Of a DNA stretch of 64,000 nucleotides, positions 18,384 through 27,355 are shown one piece after another. The position numbers and the translations under genes were made by a program. The notes beneath the pieces were generated by a model. It was not told the origin of the DNA. It saw only the letters and a program-made list of their open reading frames with translations, and did no database searches. The stretch comes from Gordonia amicalis NBRC 100051 = JCM 11271 (GTDB lineage Bacteria > Actinomycetota > Actinomycetes > Mycobacteriales > Mycobacteriaceae), in NCBI RefSeq assembly GCF_000332995.1, contig NZ_BANS01000014.1, positions 62,001 through 126,000 of the forward strand, written 5' to 3'. Position 1 is the stretch's first letter. Every line of letters starts with the position of its first letter.

Positions 18384-20264
18384 TCACAGTCCCAGGTTAC
18401 GGAGGACCATCTCGGCGACGTCGGCAGGCGCGCCGTCCTCGGGGGTGATGACGAGTTCGGCGTGCGTCGGCCGTTCGTAGGGCGAGTCGATGCCGGTGAA
18501 CTGACTGATCTCGCCCCTACGGGCCTTGCCGTACAGCCCCTTCGGGTCCCGGCGCTCACATTCCTCGAGCGGGGTGTCGACGAAGATCTCGTAGAACGGC
18601 AGGCGTCGCTGTGCGTGGATCTCCCGAGCGCGCTGCCGTTCCTCGGCGAAGGGACTGATCAGCGAGACGATCGCAACCGCACCCGAATCGGCGAACAGGG
18701 CCGCCACCTCACTCGTCCGGCGGATGTTCTCGCGCCGGTCGTCATCGGAGAAACCCAGATCGGAGTTGAGTCCGTGGCGCAGGTTGTCCCCGTCCATCAG
18801 GTAGGCGGGTCGGCCCTCGGCGACGAACCGTCGCTCGAGTTCGACGGCGAGGGACGACTTCCCCGACCCCGACAGCCCGGTCAGCCAGATGGTGGCACCG
18901 CGATGCGCCCGGTGCTCGCGGGCGACCTTGCCGGACTGCCACACGACGTGGCTGTCGTGGCTGACCGGCGCGGTGATCATGCCCGCGCCGACGGTTCGGT
19001 TGGTGACCTCGTCGATGAGGATGAAACTCCCGGTGTCACGGTTGCGGCGATAGGAGTCGAACATGACCGGCTCCTGGGTGTGCAGGGTCACCCGCCCGAT
19101 CTCGTTGAGCGACAAGACCTCGGCGTCCTCGTCGCGATGCAGCGAGTTGACGTCCAGCCGGTAGTTGAGCCCGGTGATCTGCGCGCGGGTCAGCCGCGTT
19201 CCACACAGGAGCTGATAACGGCTGTGTCCGCGGAGCTCGGTGTCGTCGTCGAACCAGCAGACCATCGCATCGATCTCGCGCCCGACGTACGGCCGGTTGT
19301 TGGGCCGGGCCAGCATGTCGCCACGCACGATGTCGATCTCGTCGGCCAGTTCCACCGACACCGCCATCGACGAGAACGCCTCGTCGACGGCGGCTCCGCC
19401 CGGACCCCAGATCTCGGTGATCGTCGTGCTGAAACCGCTCGGCAGGACCACGACCTCGTCGCCCTTGGCGAAGACACCGCCCGCCACCGTGCCCGCATAG
19501 GCACGATGGTCGGCACCGTCGCTGCGTTGCGGACGGATCACGTACTGCACCGGCAGTCGCGCGTCGATGAGATTGCGGTCCGACGCGATGTAGACATGTT
19601 CGAGATGGTCGAGCAGCGGCCTGCCCCCGTACCACGGCATCGCCGCCGACTGCTCGACGACGTTGTCGCCGCGCAACGCCGACATCGGGATGAAGGTGAG
19701 GTCCACGACGTTGAGCTTGGTCGCGAAATCCGCGAAGTCCGCACAGATCTCGTCGAACCGTTCCTGAGACCAGTCCACGAGGTCCATCTTGTTGACGCAG
19801 ACCGTCAGGTGCGGGATCCCGAGCAACGAGGAGAGAAACGCATGCCGCCGAGTCTGTTCCAGCACTCCCTTACGCGCATCGACGAGGATCAGCGCGAGGT
19901 CGGCCGTCGACGCGCCGGTCACCATGTTGCGCGTGTACTGAACGTGACCCGGGGTGTCGGCGATGATGAATTTCCGCTTGGGCGTGGCGAAATACCGGTA
20001 TGCGACATCGATCGTGATGCCCTGTTCCCGTTCGGCGCGCAGTCCGTCGGTCAGGAGGGCGAGGTCGGCGTATTCGTCACCCCGTTCCGCACTGGTCCGC
20101 TCGATCGATTCGAGCTGATCGGTGAAGATCGCCTTCGAGTCGTAGAGCAGCCGGCCGATCAGCGTCGACTTCCCGTCGTCGACCGATCCCGCGGTGGCGA
20201 GCCGCAACATCTCGGTGGCGCCCCTGACGTCTGGAACGCCCCTGCCGGCATCGACCCCGTGCAT
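18384..20264 (-). CDS. cysNC: Bifunctional sulfate adenylyltransferase subunit 1 / adenylylsulfate kinase
   Basis: A 626-residue fusion. The N-terminal half is a translation-factor-like GTPase (P-loop GSVDDGKST, then DTPGH and NKMD) that drives ATP sulfurylase; the C-terminal part is APS kinase with P-loop GLSGSGKSS at about residues 460-468 and the DGDNLRHGL block. Together with CysD it converts sulfate to APS and then PAPS. Its ATG overlaps the cysD stop (TGATG), so translation is coupled. An ATG 18 codons further in is an alternative start but the overlap favours 20264. Confidence 0.93.
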   Translation of the reverse strand: MHGVDAGRGVPDVRGATEMLRLATAGSVDDGKSTLIGRLLYDSKAIFTDQLESIERTSAERGDEYADLALLTDGLRAEREQGITIDVAYRYFATPKRKFIIADTPGHVQYTRNMVTGASTADLALILVDARKGVLEQTRRHAFLSSLLGIPHLTVCVNKMDLVDWSQERFDEICADFADFATKLNVVDLTFIPMSALRGDNVVEQSAAMPWYGGRPLLDHLEHVYIASDRNLIDARLPVQYVIRPQRSDGADHRAYAGTVAGGVFAKGDEVVVLPSGFSTTITEIWGPGGAAVDEAFSSMAVSVELADEIDIVRGDMLARPNNRPYVGREIDAMVCWFDDDTELRGHSRYQLLCGTRLTRAQITGLNYRLDVNSLHRDEDAEVLSLNEIGRVTLHTQEPVMFDSYRRNRDTGSFILIDEVTNRTVGAGMITAPVSHDSHVVWQSGKVAREHRAHRGATIWLTGLSGSGKSSLAVELERRFVAEGRPAYLMDGDNLRHGLNSDLGFSDDDRRENIRRTSEVAALFADSGAVAIVSLISPFAEERQRAREIHAQRRLPFYEIFVDTPLEECERRDPKGLYGKARRGEISQFTGIDSPYERPTHAELVITPEDGAPADVAEMVLRNLGL

Positions 20265-21229
20265 CAGAAGTAGCCCTCCTTCTTGCGATCCTCCATGCCC
20301 GACTCGGAGATCCGGTCGTCGGCGCGCGTGGCCCCGCGCTCGGTCAGCCGGGTCACCTCGATCTCCTCGATCACCTTGCCGACGTCGTCGGCCGTCGACA
20401 GGACGCAACCGGTGCAGGTGGCGTCGCCGACGGTGCGGAACCGCACGGTCTCGGTCCGCACCTCCTCCCCCGGAAGTTCTTGCAGGAAGCGTGTTCTCGC
20501 CAGCAGCATGCCGTCCCGGGGGATCACCTCCCGCCGGTGGGCGTAGTAGATCGACGGCAGATCGATGTTCTCTTCGGCGATGTACTGCCAGATGTCCAGC
20601 TCGGTCCAGTTCGACAGCGGGAACACCCGGATGTGTTCGCCTTTCGAATGACGACCGTTGTACAGACGCCAGAGTTCGGGGCGTTGATCGCGCGGGTTCC
20701 ACGCGCCGAACTCGTCTCGGAAGCTGAAGACCCGTTCCTTCGCGCGAGCCTTCTCCTCGTCGCGCCGAGCTCCACCGAATACGGCGTCGAAGCGGTTCTC
20801 GGTGATCCCGCGCAGCAGCGCCGTGGTCTGCAGGCGGTTCCGGCTCGCGCCCGGCCCGGTCTGCTCGACGACCCGTCCGGCGTCGATGTCGTCCTGCACG
20901 GAGCTGACGATCAGCCGGACGCCGGTCTCGGCGACCACGCGATCACGGAACCGGATCACCTCGTCGAAGTTGTGTCCGGTGTCGACATGCATGAGCGGGA
21001 ACGGGACCGGCGCCGGCCAGAACGCCTTGCGTGCGAGGTGGAACATCACCACCGAGTCCTTGCCGCCCGAGAACAGCAGGGCCGGGCGCTCGAAGGTGGC
21101 CGCAACCTCCCGGATGATGTGGACCGCCTCGGCCTCCAACGCGGCCAGGTGGGACAACTCGTACCCGTGACGTTCCATCCGGTCGGGCGTGTCGGTCGTG
21201 CTCGCCACAGTGCGCAACCCCCTTGACAT
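20264..21229 (-). CDS. cysD: Sulfate adenylyltransferase subunit 2
   Basis: A 321-residue PP-loop protein with SGGKDSVVMFHLA, MHVDTGHNF and the C-terminal CTGCVLSTADDVGKVIEEIEVTRLTERGATRADDRISESGMEDRKKEGYF typical of CysD. It adenylates sulfate to APS using ATP, with CysN supplying GTP energy. The ATG at 21229 lies inside the palindrome 21229-21244, so either the start or the operator overlaps the first codon; GTGs shortly downstream are alternatives. First gene of the cysD-cysNC-cysQ operon, divergent from an IclR-type regulator. Confidence 0.93.
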   Translation of the reverse strand: MSRGLRTVASTTDTPDRMERHGYELSHLAALEAEAVHIIREVAATFERPALLFSGGKDSVVMFHLARKAFWPAPVPFPLMHVDTGHNFDEVIRFRDRVVAETGVRLIVSSVQDDIDAGRVVEQTGPGASRNRLQTTALLRGITENRFDAVFGGARRDEEKARAKERVFSFRDEFGAWNPRDQRPELWRLYNGRHSKGEHIRVFPLSNWTELDIWQYIAEENIDLPSIYYAHRREVIPRDGMLLARTRFLQELPGEEVRTETVRFRTVGDATCTGCVLSTADDVGKVIEEIEVTRLTERGATRADDRISESGMEDRKKEGYF

Positions 21230-21244
21230 GTCGAATATTCGACA
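21229..21244. promoter_or_regulatory. Perfect 16-bp palindrome TGTCGAATATTCGACA between cysD and iclR-type gene
   Basis: A perfect palindrome at the cysD start, 15 bases before the divergent regulator's GTG. A second short palindrome, ACACTAAGTGT, follows directly at 21242-21252. The position suggests control of both cysD and the IclR-type gene. Which protein binds is inferred only from adjacency. Confidence 0.55.
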
Positions 21245-21259
21245 CTAAGTGTTGATAAT

Positions 21260-22189
21260 GTGACATCGACGGTAGGCGACTTCTCCGAGGCGCGTCAACC
21301 GGCACGCGCCGGGTCGCCACCGACCGCACGCGTGGTGGCGATCGTCGAACTGCTCGCGGAGGCGAACCAGCCCGCACTCACCCTCGCCGAGATCGTGCGC
21401 CGCACCTCATTGTCGCGCGCGACCGCCCACGCCATCGTCTCCCAACTCGTCGAACACGGCTGGCTGATCCGGGATCAAGCGGCCGGCACCTTCGCCATCG
21501 GCCCGGCCTTCGCCATGCTCGCCCGCAACCTGGGCGGCGCCGACCATCTCTTGCGGTGGGCCACACTCACGGTGCGGGAGCTGTGCGCACGGTTCGATGT
21601 CCCGTGCTTCGTCGCGCGCCGCACCGCACCCGACGTCGTGACCCTCGCCGCGCACGCCTTTCCGCCGCATCTCACGCCCGACGCCGGACTGCATCCGTGG
21701 TTGCGCGACGGCGCCCGCATCCGCCTGCGCCCACCCATCAGCCGGGAGTTCATCGCGTGGGATTCCGCGCAGGCACAGGCGGCCTGGATCGCGCGCGCGC
21801 CCGAGTCGAGCCGCACTCGCCTCCGGCTCGCCCTCGACGCCGTGGCCGAACGCGGGTACTCGATCGAACGGATGACCGCCGACCACGGGGCGATCATCGA
21901 TGCGCTCGGCTCGCTGGACACCGTCTCCGACAGCCTGCGGGCCCGGGTCGACGACCTGCTGACCGAACTGTCGGTCATCGATTATCTACCCGACGAACTC
22001 GACGCGTTCGCCGCCGCCGGCGCCGAGGTGCCCGTGGTCACCGTCGGCGCACCCGTCTTCGACGCCGCCGATCACGTCACCGCGGCAATCGTGACCTGCC
22101 CCAACACCGCGCTTCGAGCCGACGAACTACGCGAACTGGCCGAGGCCACCCGTGACGCGGCACGTGGGATTTCGGCGCATCTCCACTGA
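21260..22189 (+). CDS. IclR-type transcriptional regulator
   Basis: A 309-residue regulator with an N-terminal winged helix-turn-helix (RVVAIVELLAEANQPALTLAEIVRRTSLSRATAHAIVSQLVEHGWLIRD, about residues 25-73) and a C-terminal effector-type domain of about 220 residues with HLTPDAGLHPWLRDG. The layout fits IclR proteins, though the C-terminal part is divergent. GTG start at 21260. It is divergent from cysD with a perfect palindrome between, so it may regulate sulfate activation and itself; this is inferred. Confidence 0.75.
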   Translation: MTSTVGDFSEARQPARAGSPPTARVVAIVELLAEANQPALTLAEIVRRTSLSRATAHAIVSQLVEHGWLIRDQAAGTFAIGPAFAMLARNLGGADHLLRWATLTVRELCARFDVPCFVARRTAPDVVTLAAHAFPPHLTPDAGLHPWLRDGARIRLRPPISREFIAWDSAQAQAAWIARAPESSRTRLRLALDAVAERGYSIERMTADHGAIIDALGSLDTVSDSLRARVDDLLTELSVIDYLPDELDAFAAAGAEVPVVTVGAPVFDAADHVTAAIVTCPNTALRADELRELAEATRDAARGISAHLH

Positions 22190-22230
22190 ATCTCACGACT
22201 CGATTCGGCCCGATCGTGATGTACACTACG

Positions 22231-22253
22231 TCTCTATTATTTATAACTAGAGA
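22231..22253. promoter_or_regulatory. Palindrome TCTCTA-N11-TAGAGA upstream of the MarR gene
   Basis: Six-base perfect arms around an AT-rich 11-base centre, about 80 bases before the MarR ATG in a region that also looks like a promoter. MarR proteins usually bind such inverted repeats in their own promoters. The flank TACGTCT also precedes the palindrome at 25739-25757. Confidence 0.4.
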
Positions 22254-22331
22254 AGTTCCGTGGTCCATCCCCGCGCCTCCTCCTGCCTCACGGCAGGTCC
22301 CGCGCGTCACCCCGATCGCCGAGGAGGCTCC

Positions 22332-22845
22332 ATGTCGATCGACGACAGAACCCCCGACGTCATCTCCGACCCGGTCGATTGGGCTGCCCATTTCTGGGAT
22401 CAGCAGGCCCTCGACGGCGATGAGAGGCGTTTCCTGACCCTGACGTCGCTGTTGCGTTACCAACGGATCGTCGCCGATGCGGTGGACGTGAAGCTGAAGG
22501 CACACGGCCTCAACATGACGGACTACCTCCTGCTCATGACGCTTCTCCTGTCCGAGACCGGCACCCGCCTGATCTCCGCGCTCGCACGCAACCTCCTGGT
22601 CCACGCGACCACCGAGACCCTCGCCACCGACCGCCTCGAGTCCAGGGACCTGCTGGAGCGGAGCCCCCACCCGACCGACCGCCGCGCCACCTGCGTGACC
22701 ATCACGGACAAGGGACGCGACGCCGCGCGCGGTCACCAGTGCACTCACCGCCGACGAGTTCGGCATGCACGGCGGCACCGATCAAGACGTCGAACAGCTG
22801 CGCGCCGCTCTGACCGCGATGCGACAGTCCGTCGGCGACGCGTAG
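22332..22845 (+). pseudogene. MarR family regulator, frameshifted
   Basis: Starts at an ATG with GAGGAGG before it. The first 132 residues form a MarR winged helix protein (RFLTLTSLLRYQRIVADAVDVKLKAHGLNMTDYLLLMTLLL then DRLESRDLLERSPHPTDRRATCVTITDKGRDAA). Near 22728, in a GCGCGCG run, the coding frame shifts: one frame over it continues AVTSALTADEFGMHGGTDQDVEQLRAALTAMRQSVGDA and stops at 22845. Read literally, the frame runs into the downstream reductase and produces a false fusion. One base appears missing; mutation or sequence error. Confidence 0.75.
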
Positions 22846-22859
22846 AAACGAGCCTCCAG

Positions 22860-24527
22860 ATGCCCGACGTGATCACCAGACCCTGCTGCAACGACGCATC
22901 GTGCGTGAGCGTGTGCCCGGTCAACTGCATCCGCCCGACGCCCGCCGATCCCGACTTCTTCACCGCGGAATCCCTGTACATCGATCCGGACACCTGCATC
23001 GACTGTGGTGCCTGCGTCGACGAATGTCCGGTGGACGCGATCCTGCCGGAGGAATCCCTACAGCCCGCCGACGAGCCCTACCTGCGGATCAACGCGGACT
23101 ATTACCGCGATCACGACGTCGAGGGAGGGCTGGTCGACAGCCCACGGCAACCGAAGCTGCCCCCGGGTGACCTGCACGTGGCGATCGTCGGCGCCGGACC
23201 CGCGGGCCTGTATGCCGCCGAACAGCTCGTCCGCACGGCGCGGATCTCCGTCGACATGTTCGATCGCCTGCCCACACCCCACGGCCTCGTGCGTGCGGGG
23301 GTCGCACCCGATCATGCGCTGACCAAAGGCGTCGAGAAGAACTTCGACCGCGTCGCGGCCAAGAAGAACTTCCGTTACCTGCTCAACGTGACCGTGGGGC
23401 AACACATCCGGCACGAGGAACTCGCCGCGCGCTACCACGGGGTGATCTATGCGGTCGGAGCCGCGCACGATCGTCGGCTCTCGATCGCGAGTGAGGATCT
23501 CCCCGGATCAGCGTCGGCAACCGACTTCGTCGGCTGGTACAACGGACATCCCGACCACGCCGGCGCGACCCACGACCTGTCCGGCGACCGCGCCGTGGTG
23601 ATCGGCAACGGCAATGTCGCACTCGACGTCGCCCGCATCCTGGTCACGGCACCCGAGGTGCTGGCCACCACCGACATCGCCGATCACGCACTGGAGCAAC
23701 TGAGGTCGTCGTCCATCACCGAGGTGGTGGTGCTGGCGCGGCGTGGTATCGCACACGCGGCGTTCACCAACAGCGAGTTCCTGGCGCTGGGCTCCATCGA
23801 CGGTGTCGACGTGGTCATCGATCCGGAGGAACTGGTACTCGACGCGACCACCGAGGCGCAGCTCGCCGCCGGCACGCTCGATTCCACCGTGGCCACCAAG
23901 ATCCGTCTCGCGCAGGAGTTCTCCGCACGTCCGCGGGTCCCCGGCCGTCGTCGGATCGTGTTCCGCTTCCTCGCCGACCCCGTCGAGATCGTCGGCGAGG
24001 GAAGGGTTTCCGGCATTCGAGTCCGAAAGAACCAGTACGCCGCGGACGGTACGACGGTGACGCCCACCGACACGGTCACCGAACTCGCCACCGGGCTGGT
24101 GTTGCGCTCGATCGGCTACCGCTGCGTCCCCGTCGACGGTCTGCCGTTCGACCCGGACCGTTCGGTGGTCCCCAACGAAGCCGGCCGAGTCACCGACGCC
24201 GACGGCGCGGTCATCCCCGGTCTGTACGTCACCGGCTGGATCAAGCGGGGTGCCACCGGCGGCATCGGACGGAACCGGGCCTGCGGCCAGGAGACGGCAT
24301 CGGCGTTCCTCGACGACGTGGTCGGGGGGAAGCTGCCCGAACCGTTCGCCTCACGCGACGACATCGAATCCCTCGTCGCCGACCGCGGCGGCCACCCGAT
24401 CGACCTGGAGGGATGGAAGCGCATCGACGCGACCGAACGGGCGGCGGGCAAGGCCGCGGGACGACCGCGGGTCAAGCTGGTCGACGCGGCCGCCATGACC
24501 GCTCTGGCGAGTCCGGTCACGGCCTGA
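22860..24527 (+). CDS. fprB: FprB-type ferredoxin / ferredoxin-NADP reductase
   Basis: A 555-residue two-domain protein. Residues 1 to about 75 are a bacterial 7Fe-type ferredoxin (CCNDASCVSVCPVNC and CIDCGACVDECPVDA). From about residue 100 comes an adrenodoxin-reductase-like FAD/NADPH part: FAD motif VAIVGAGPAGLYAAEQL, NADPH motif VIGNGNVALDVARIL, and the C-terminal GWIKRGATGGIGRNR block. It transfers electrons between NADPH and ferredoxins, possibly for P450s or KshA-like oxygenases. ATG at 22860, 14 bases after the MarR stop; likely co-transcribed. Confidence 0.9.
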   Translation: MPDVITRPCCNDASCVSVCPVNCIRPTPADPDFFTAESLYIDPDTCIDCGACVDECPVDAILPEESLQPADEPYLRINADYYRDHDVEGGLVDSPRQPKLPPGDLHVAIVGAGPAGLYAAEQLVRTARISVDMFDRLPTPHGLVRAGVAPDHALTKGVEKNFDRVAAKKNFRYLLNVTVGQHIRHEELAARYHGVIYAVGAAHDRRLSIASEDLPGSASATDFVGWYNGHPDHAGATHDLSGDRAVVIGNGNVALDVARILVTAPEVLATTDIADHALEQLRSSSITEVVVLARRGIAHAAFTNSEFLALGSIDGVDVVIDPEELVLDATTEAQLAAGTLDSTVATKIRLAQEFSARPRVPGRRRIVFRFLADPVEIVGEGRVSGIRVRKNQYAADGTTVTPTDTVTELATGLVLRSIGYRCVPVDGLPFDPDRSVVPNEAGRVTDADGAVIPGLYVTGWIKRGATGGIGRNRACGQETASAFLDDVVGGKLPEPFASRDDIESLVADRGGHPIDLEGWKRIDATERAAGKAAGRPRVKLVDAAAMTALASPVTA

Positions 24528-24558
24528 CGACCGGCCGGCGGTGCCGGCCGGTCGACGA

Positions 24559-25671
24559 TCACACCGTCTCGATGCGTTCGGTCCCACCGGAGCGCATCGA
24601 ACGGAGCATCGCCATGTGCACCGCCGTGTTGGCGACCCCGTCGTCGAACGTCGCCGGCCCGGCCGCGGCAGGGTCGTTGCCACCGGACAGAATGCGCTGC
24701 CGCACAGCCTCGTACATCACGCGCGTGGGTTCGCGGAGCATCCCCGAGGCACCGGAGAGGGCACGGGACAGCGTGTTGGTCGACACCAGATCGGTGATCG
24801 TGGGATCGGTGGCAGCAGCGTCGCGGGGTGCCGCAGCGGCCAGGACCCGCCGGCCCGAACCGTCATCGACGACGATCGACCCGTCCGGGTCGGTCCATAT
24901 GCAGCCATTTGTTCCGCTGATCCGCTGAACGCTCAGGCCGGAACCCGCGGTCCCCACGGAGCTGAGGATGGTCCCGACGGCCCCGGCACAGGTCACGAAC
25001 TGCGCCGCGAACGTGTCCCCGACATCCCAGTTCCGTTCGGTCACCTGCTGCTCGAGAACCGTCACAGAGGCCAACTCCCCGAGCAGCCCGCGGATCTCGT
25101 CGATGAGGTGTTGCACCTCTGCGTTGAACCATCCACCGAACGCGGCCCGCTCACCGAACCACCCCGGGACCGTGGCGCCGACCCCGGCGAGGGTGCTGCT
25201 CAACCGGGTGTGGGTGAACAGCTTCGGTGCACCGATCAGCCCCGATCCGACCGCCTCGCGCGTCGCGATCCGGTCGCCGAGGAAACGGAACTCGTGGCCG
25301 ACCACGCCGAGCACACCGGCCGCACGCACGGCGTCACGCATCCGCTTCGCATCGTCGAGCGAGTGTGCAAAAGGCTTCTCGCACATCACGTGCCGTCCGG
25401 CTTCGGCCGCCCGGATCACGAGCGGGGCGTGAGTGTCCGGAGGGGTTGCCACCACGACCAGGTCCACAGCGGGGTCGTCGAGCACCTCGTCGAGGTCGAC
25501 GGTGGCGCGGTGCACCCCGGCCGCTGCCGCCCGCTCCTCCGCACGTTCCCGATCACGGCCGACCAGCCAGCGGACGTCGATCCCGGCGTCCCGCATCGCC
25601 GGCGCGTGAGTGAGCAGGCCCCAACCGGTGCCGACTATCGCCGCACCCACAGGTCTGTCATCGGATACCAC
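24559..25671 (-). CDS. Gfo/Idh/MocA family oxidoreductase
   Basis: About 370 residues. The N-terminal Rossmann domain has GAAIVGTGWGLLTHAPAMRDAG, and the family motif CEKPFAHSLDDAKRM follows at about residue 95, with the Lys-Pro near the nicotinamide site. The C-terminal alpha/beta domain includes FGGWFNAEVQHLIDEIRGLLG. Members oxidise or reduce sugars, inositols or similar compounds with NAD(P). GTG at 25671 or 25668 is chosen; the frame extends to 25719. No neighbouring pathway tells the substrate. Convergent with the FprB-type gene. Confidence 0.8.
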   Translation of the reverse strand: MVSDDRPVGAAIVGTGWGLLTHAPAMRDAGIDVRWLVGRDRERAEERAAAAGVHRATVDLDEVLDDPAVDLVVVATPPDTHAPLVIRAAEAGRHVMCEKPFAHSLDDAKRMRDAVRAAGVLGVVGHEFRFLGDRIATREAVGSGLIGAPKLFTHTRLSSTLAGVGATVPGWFGERAAFGGWFNAEVQHLIDEIRGLLGELASVTVLEQQVTERNWDVGDTFAAQFVTCAGAVGTILSSVGTAGSGLSVQRISGTNGCIWTDPDGSIVVDDGSGRRVLAAAAPRDAAATDPTITDLVSTNTLSRALSGASGMLREPTRVMYEAVRQRILSGGNDPAAAGPATFDDGVANTAVHMAMLRSMRSGGTERIETV

Positions 25672-25738
25672 TCGACCTCCGTCCACCACTCCGGGGCCTG
25701 GCGCGCCGGATTTCTGCACATCGCAGATTAGTCTACGT

Positions 25739-25757
25739 CTAGATATTCGTTATCTAG
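25739..25757. promoter_or_regulatory. Palindrome CTAGATA-N5-TATCTAG
   Basis: Perfect 7-base arms around TTCGT, in the divergent region between the Gfo/Idh/MocA gene and the secreted-protein gene. It has a TACGTCT flank like the MarR upstream palindrome. It is a probable operator; binding protein not identified. Confidence 0.45.
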
Positions 25758-25888
25758 ATGTTTCGGGGGTACTCCACCATCGCCCGACCCCGATTCGCGA
25801 AGAACGTGACGAAAATCCGCCCCCTTAGCGAAAATCGCCAGGAGTCGGATCGACGACCGACCGCCGCCGACACGCGAGGAGATCGAAG

Positions 25889-26359
25889 ATGGCACGGACG
25901 ACGGCGTTCACCAGGCTGGCCGCGGCAGCCCTGGCGCTGGCCGCCGCCGCAGGCCTCGGACTGTCCGGCACGGGCGAGGCCGCAGCGTCCCGTGAGTTCC
26001 CGGTCTCCACCTGCATCGGGCCCAGCCCGAACGTCATCGACCTCCCGTTCATGGTCCGCCGCGCCATCGTCGACACCTACGCCGGGAACGCCTACATCGC
26101 GGCCGACTTCCCGAGCTACTTCCCCGGCGGCTACCAGTCGTCGTTGCGGACGGACTGGCACAACCAGTCCACCGGCAAGCGTGGATCGAAGCTCAGCAAC
26201 ACCCGCGTCCGCCCGCCCTATCAGGGTGTCCACTACTTCGTCATCCCCGTATCGCAGATCGGCCGGGGCCGGGTCGACGTCACGTTCAGCGCGGTCAACA
26301 GCAACGCCCTGTGGAGCGTGCCGTCCACCAGTTGCCGCGGGACCATCGTCGTTCCCTGA
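25889..26359 (+). CDS. Secreted protein of unknown function
   Basis: A 156-residue protein with a Sec signal peptide (ARTTAFTRLAAAALALAAAAGLGLSGTGEAAA, cleavage probably after residue 33) and a mature part of about 120 residues with two cysteines (STCIGP and TSCRGT) that may form a disulfide. The mature part looks beta-rich. GAGGAGAT precedes the ATG. It is transcribed away from the oxidoreductase gene and precedes the KstR2-type site of the next operon. I do not recognise the family. Confidence 0.7.
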   Translation: MARTTAFTRLAAAALALAAAAGLGLSGTGEAAASREFPVSTCIGPSPNVIDLPFMVRRAIVDTYAGNAYIAADFPSYFPGGYQSSLRTDWHNQSTGKRGSKLSNTRVRPPYQGVHYFVIPVSQIGRGRVDVTFSAVNSNALWSVPSTSCRGTIVVP

Positions 26360-26393
26360 TCCTTCGGATGCGACGCAGCCTCCCCCACTACCA

Positions 26394-26407
26394 ACCAAGC
26401 ACTTGCT
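26394..26407. promoter_or_regulatory. KstR2-type operator
   Basis: ACCAAGCACTTGCT matches every fixed position of the published KstR2 consensus AnCAAGnnCTTGnT. It lies 18 bases before the enoyl-CoA hydratase ATG. KstR2 represses genes for degradation of the steroid C and D rings, so the following operon is probably in that regulon. Confidence 0.65.
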
Positions 26408-26424
26408 AGGTTACGCTCGTGGAC

Positions 26425-27354
26425 ATGAGTGATGCCGCCATCCCGCCCGCACTCGGACCCGATGACCTCGGCCCGGACACCACTCCGGTCGCCTATGAGG
26501 TCGGCGGTCCCGAAGGTGCCGTCGCGTACGTGACCCTGAATCGTCCCGAGTACCGCAATGCACAGAACTCGGTCATGACGTATTCGCTCGACGCCGCCTT
26601 CCGCAAGGCCGTCGAGGACACGGCCGTGAAGGTGATCGTCCTGCGTGCCAACGGCAAACACTTCTCGGCCGGGCACGACATCGGCACCCCCGAGCGCGAC
26701 TTCGACACCTACTACGAGAACGCCGCCGTCCTGCACTGGGATCACACCGACAAGACCGGCGCCGATCAGCGTCTCGCCCGCGAGATGGAGGTGTACATGG
26801 GGATGTGCCGCCGCTGGCGTGACATCCCCAAGCCGCTCATCGCGCAGGTCCACGGGGCGTGTATCGCGGGTGGCCTGATGCTGGCCTGGATCTGTGACTT
26901 CATCGTCGCCTCCGACGACGCGTTCTTCTCCGACCCGGTTGCGCGCATGGGCATTCCGGGCGTCGAGTACTTCGCGCACGCGTACGCCCTCGGTACCCGC
27001 CGTGCCAAGGAGATCCTGTTCACCGGTGAGCGCTTCACCGCCACGCAGGCCGCCGACTGGGGCATGGTCAATCACGTCACGCCGCGGGATCAGCTCGAGT
27101 CCAAGGTGAACGAGATCGCCGAGAAGGCGGTCGCGATGCCGATGCAGGGCCTCTTCCTCAGCAAGAAGGCCGTCAACATCTGCGAGGACCAGATGGGTCT
27201 GCGCAATTCGATGGACTCGGTCTTCGGCTGGCACCACTTCGCCCACTCGGCCAACGCCGAGGCGTCGGGCGGCGATTCGCTGGGCGGGATGGACGCCAAG
27301 TCGATGAAGGCCGCGGGGTCGACAGCGAACGCGGCGTCGGGATCGGATAGCTGA
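26425..27354 (+). CDS. Enoyl-CoA hydratase/isomerase family protein (EchA13-like)
   Basis: A 309-residue crotonase. Typical blocks are GAVAYVTLNRPEYRNAQNS, the oxyanion-hole segment GKHFSAGHDI, and KPLIAQVHGACIAGGLMLAWICDFIVASDDAFFSDPVARMGIPG. The C-terminal extension with FGWHHFAHSANAEASGGDSLGG recalls EchA13 (Rv1935c), which in M. tuberculosis also precedes two acyl-CoA dehydrogenase genes. It hydrates an enoyl-CoA in a beta-oxidation-like step. A GTG two codons upstream is an alternative start. First gene of a four-gene operon behind a KstR2-type site. Confidence 0.85.
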   Translation: MSDAAIPPALGPDDLGPDTTPVAYEVGGPEGAVAYVTLNRPEYRNAQNSVMTYSLDAAFRKAVEDTAVKVIVLRANGKHFSAGHDIGTPERDFDTYYENAAVLHWDHTDKTGADQRLAREMEVYMGMCRRWRDIPKPLIAQVHGACIAGGLMLAWICDFIVASDDAFFSDPVARMGIPGVEYFAHAYALGTRRAKEILFTGERFTATQAADWGMVNHVTPRDQLESKVNEIAEKAVAMPMQGLFLSKKAVNICEDQMGLRNSMDSVFGWHHFAHSANAEASGGDSLGGMDAKSMKAAGSTANAASGSDS

Positions 27355-27355
27355 C

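Noticed and set aside
22260..24527. A 755-residue reading frame joining a MarR-type domain to the ferredoxin/FAD reductase
   Set aside because: The MarR part has its own ATG and, in the next frame, its own C-terminus and stop at 22845, and the reductase has its own ATG at 22860. The fusion is created by the frameshift and its linker is Arg/His-rich non-coding sequence.
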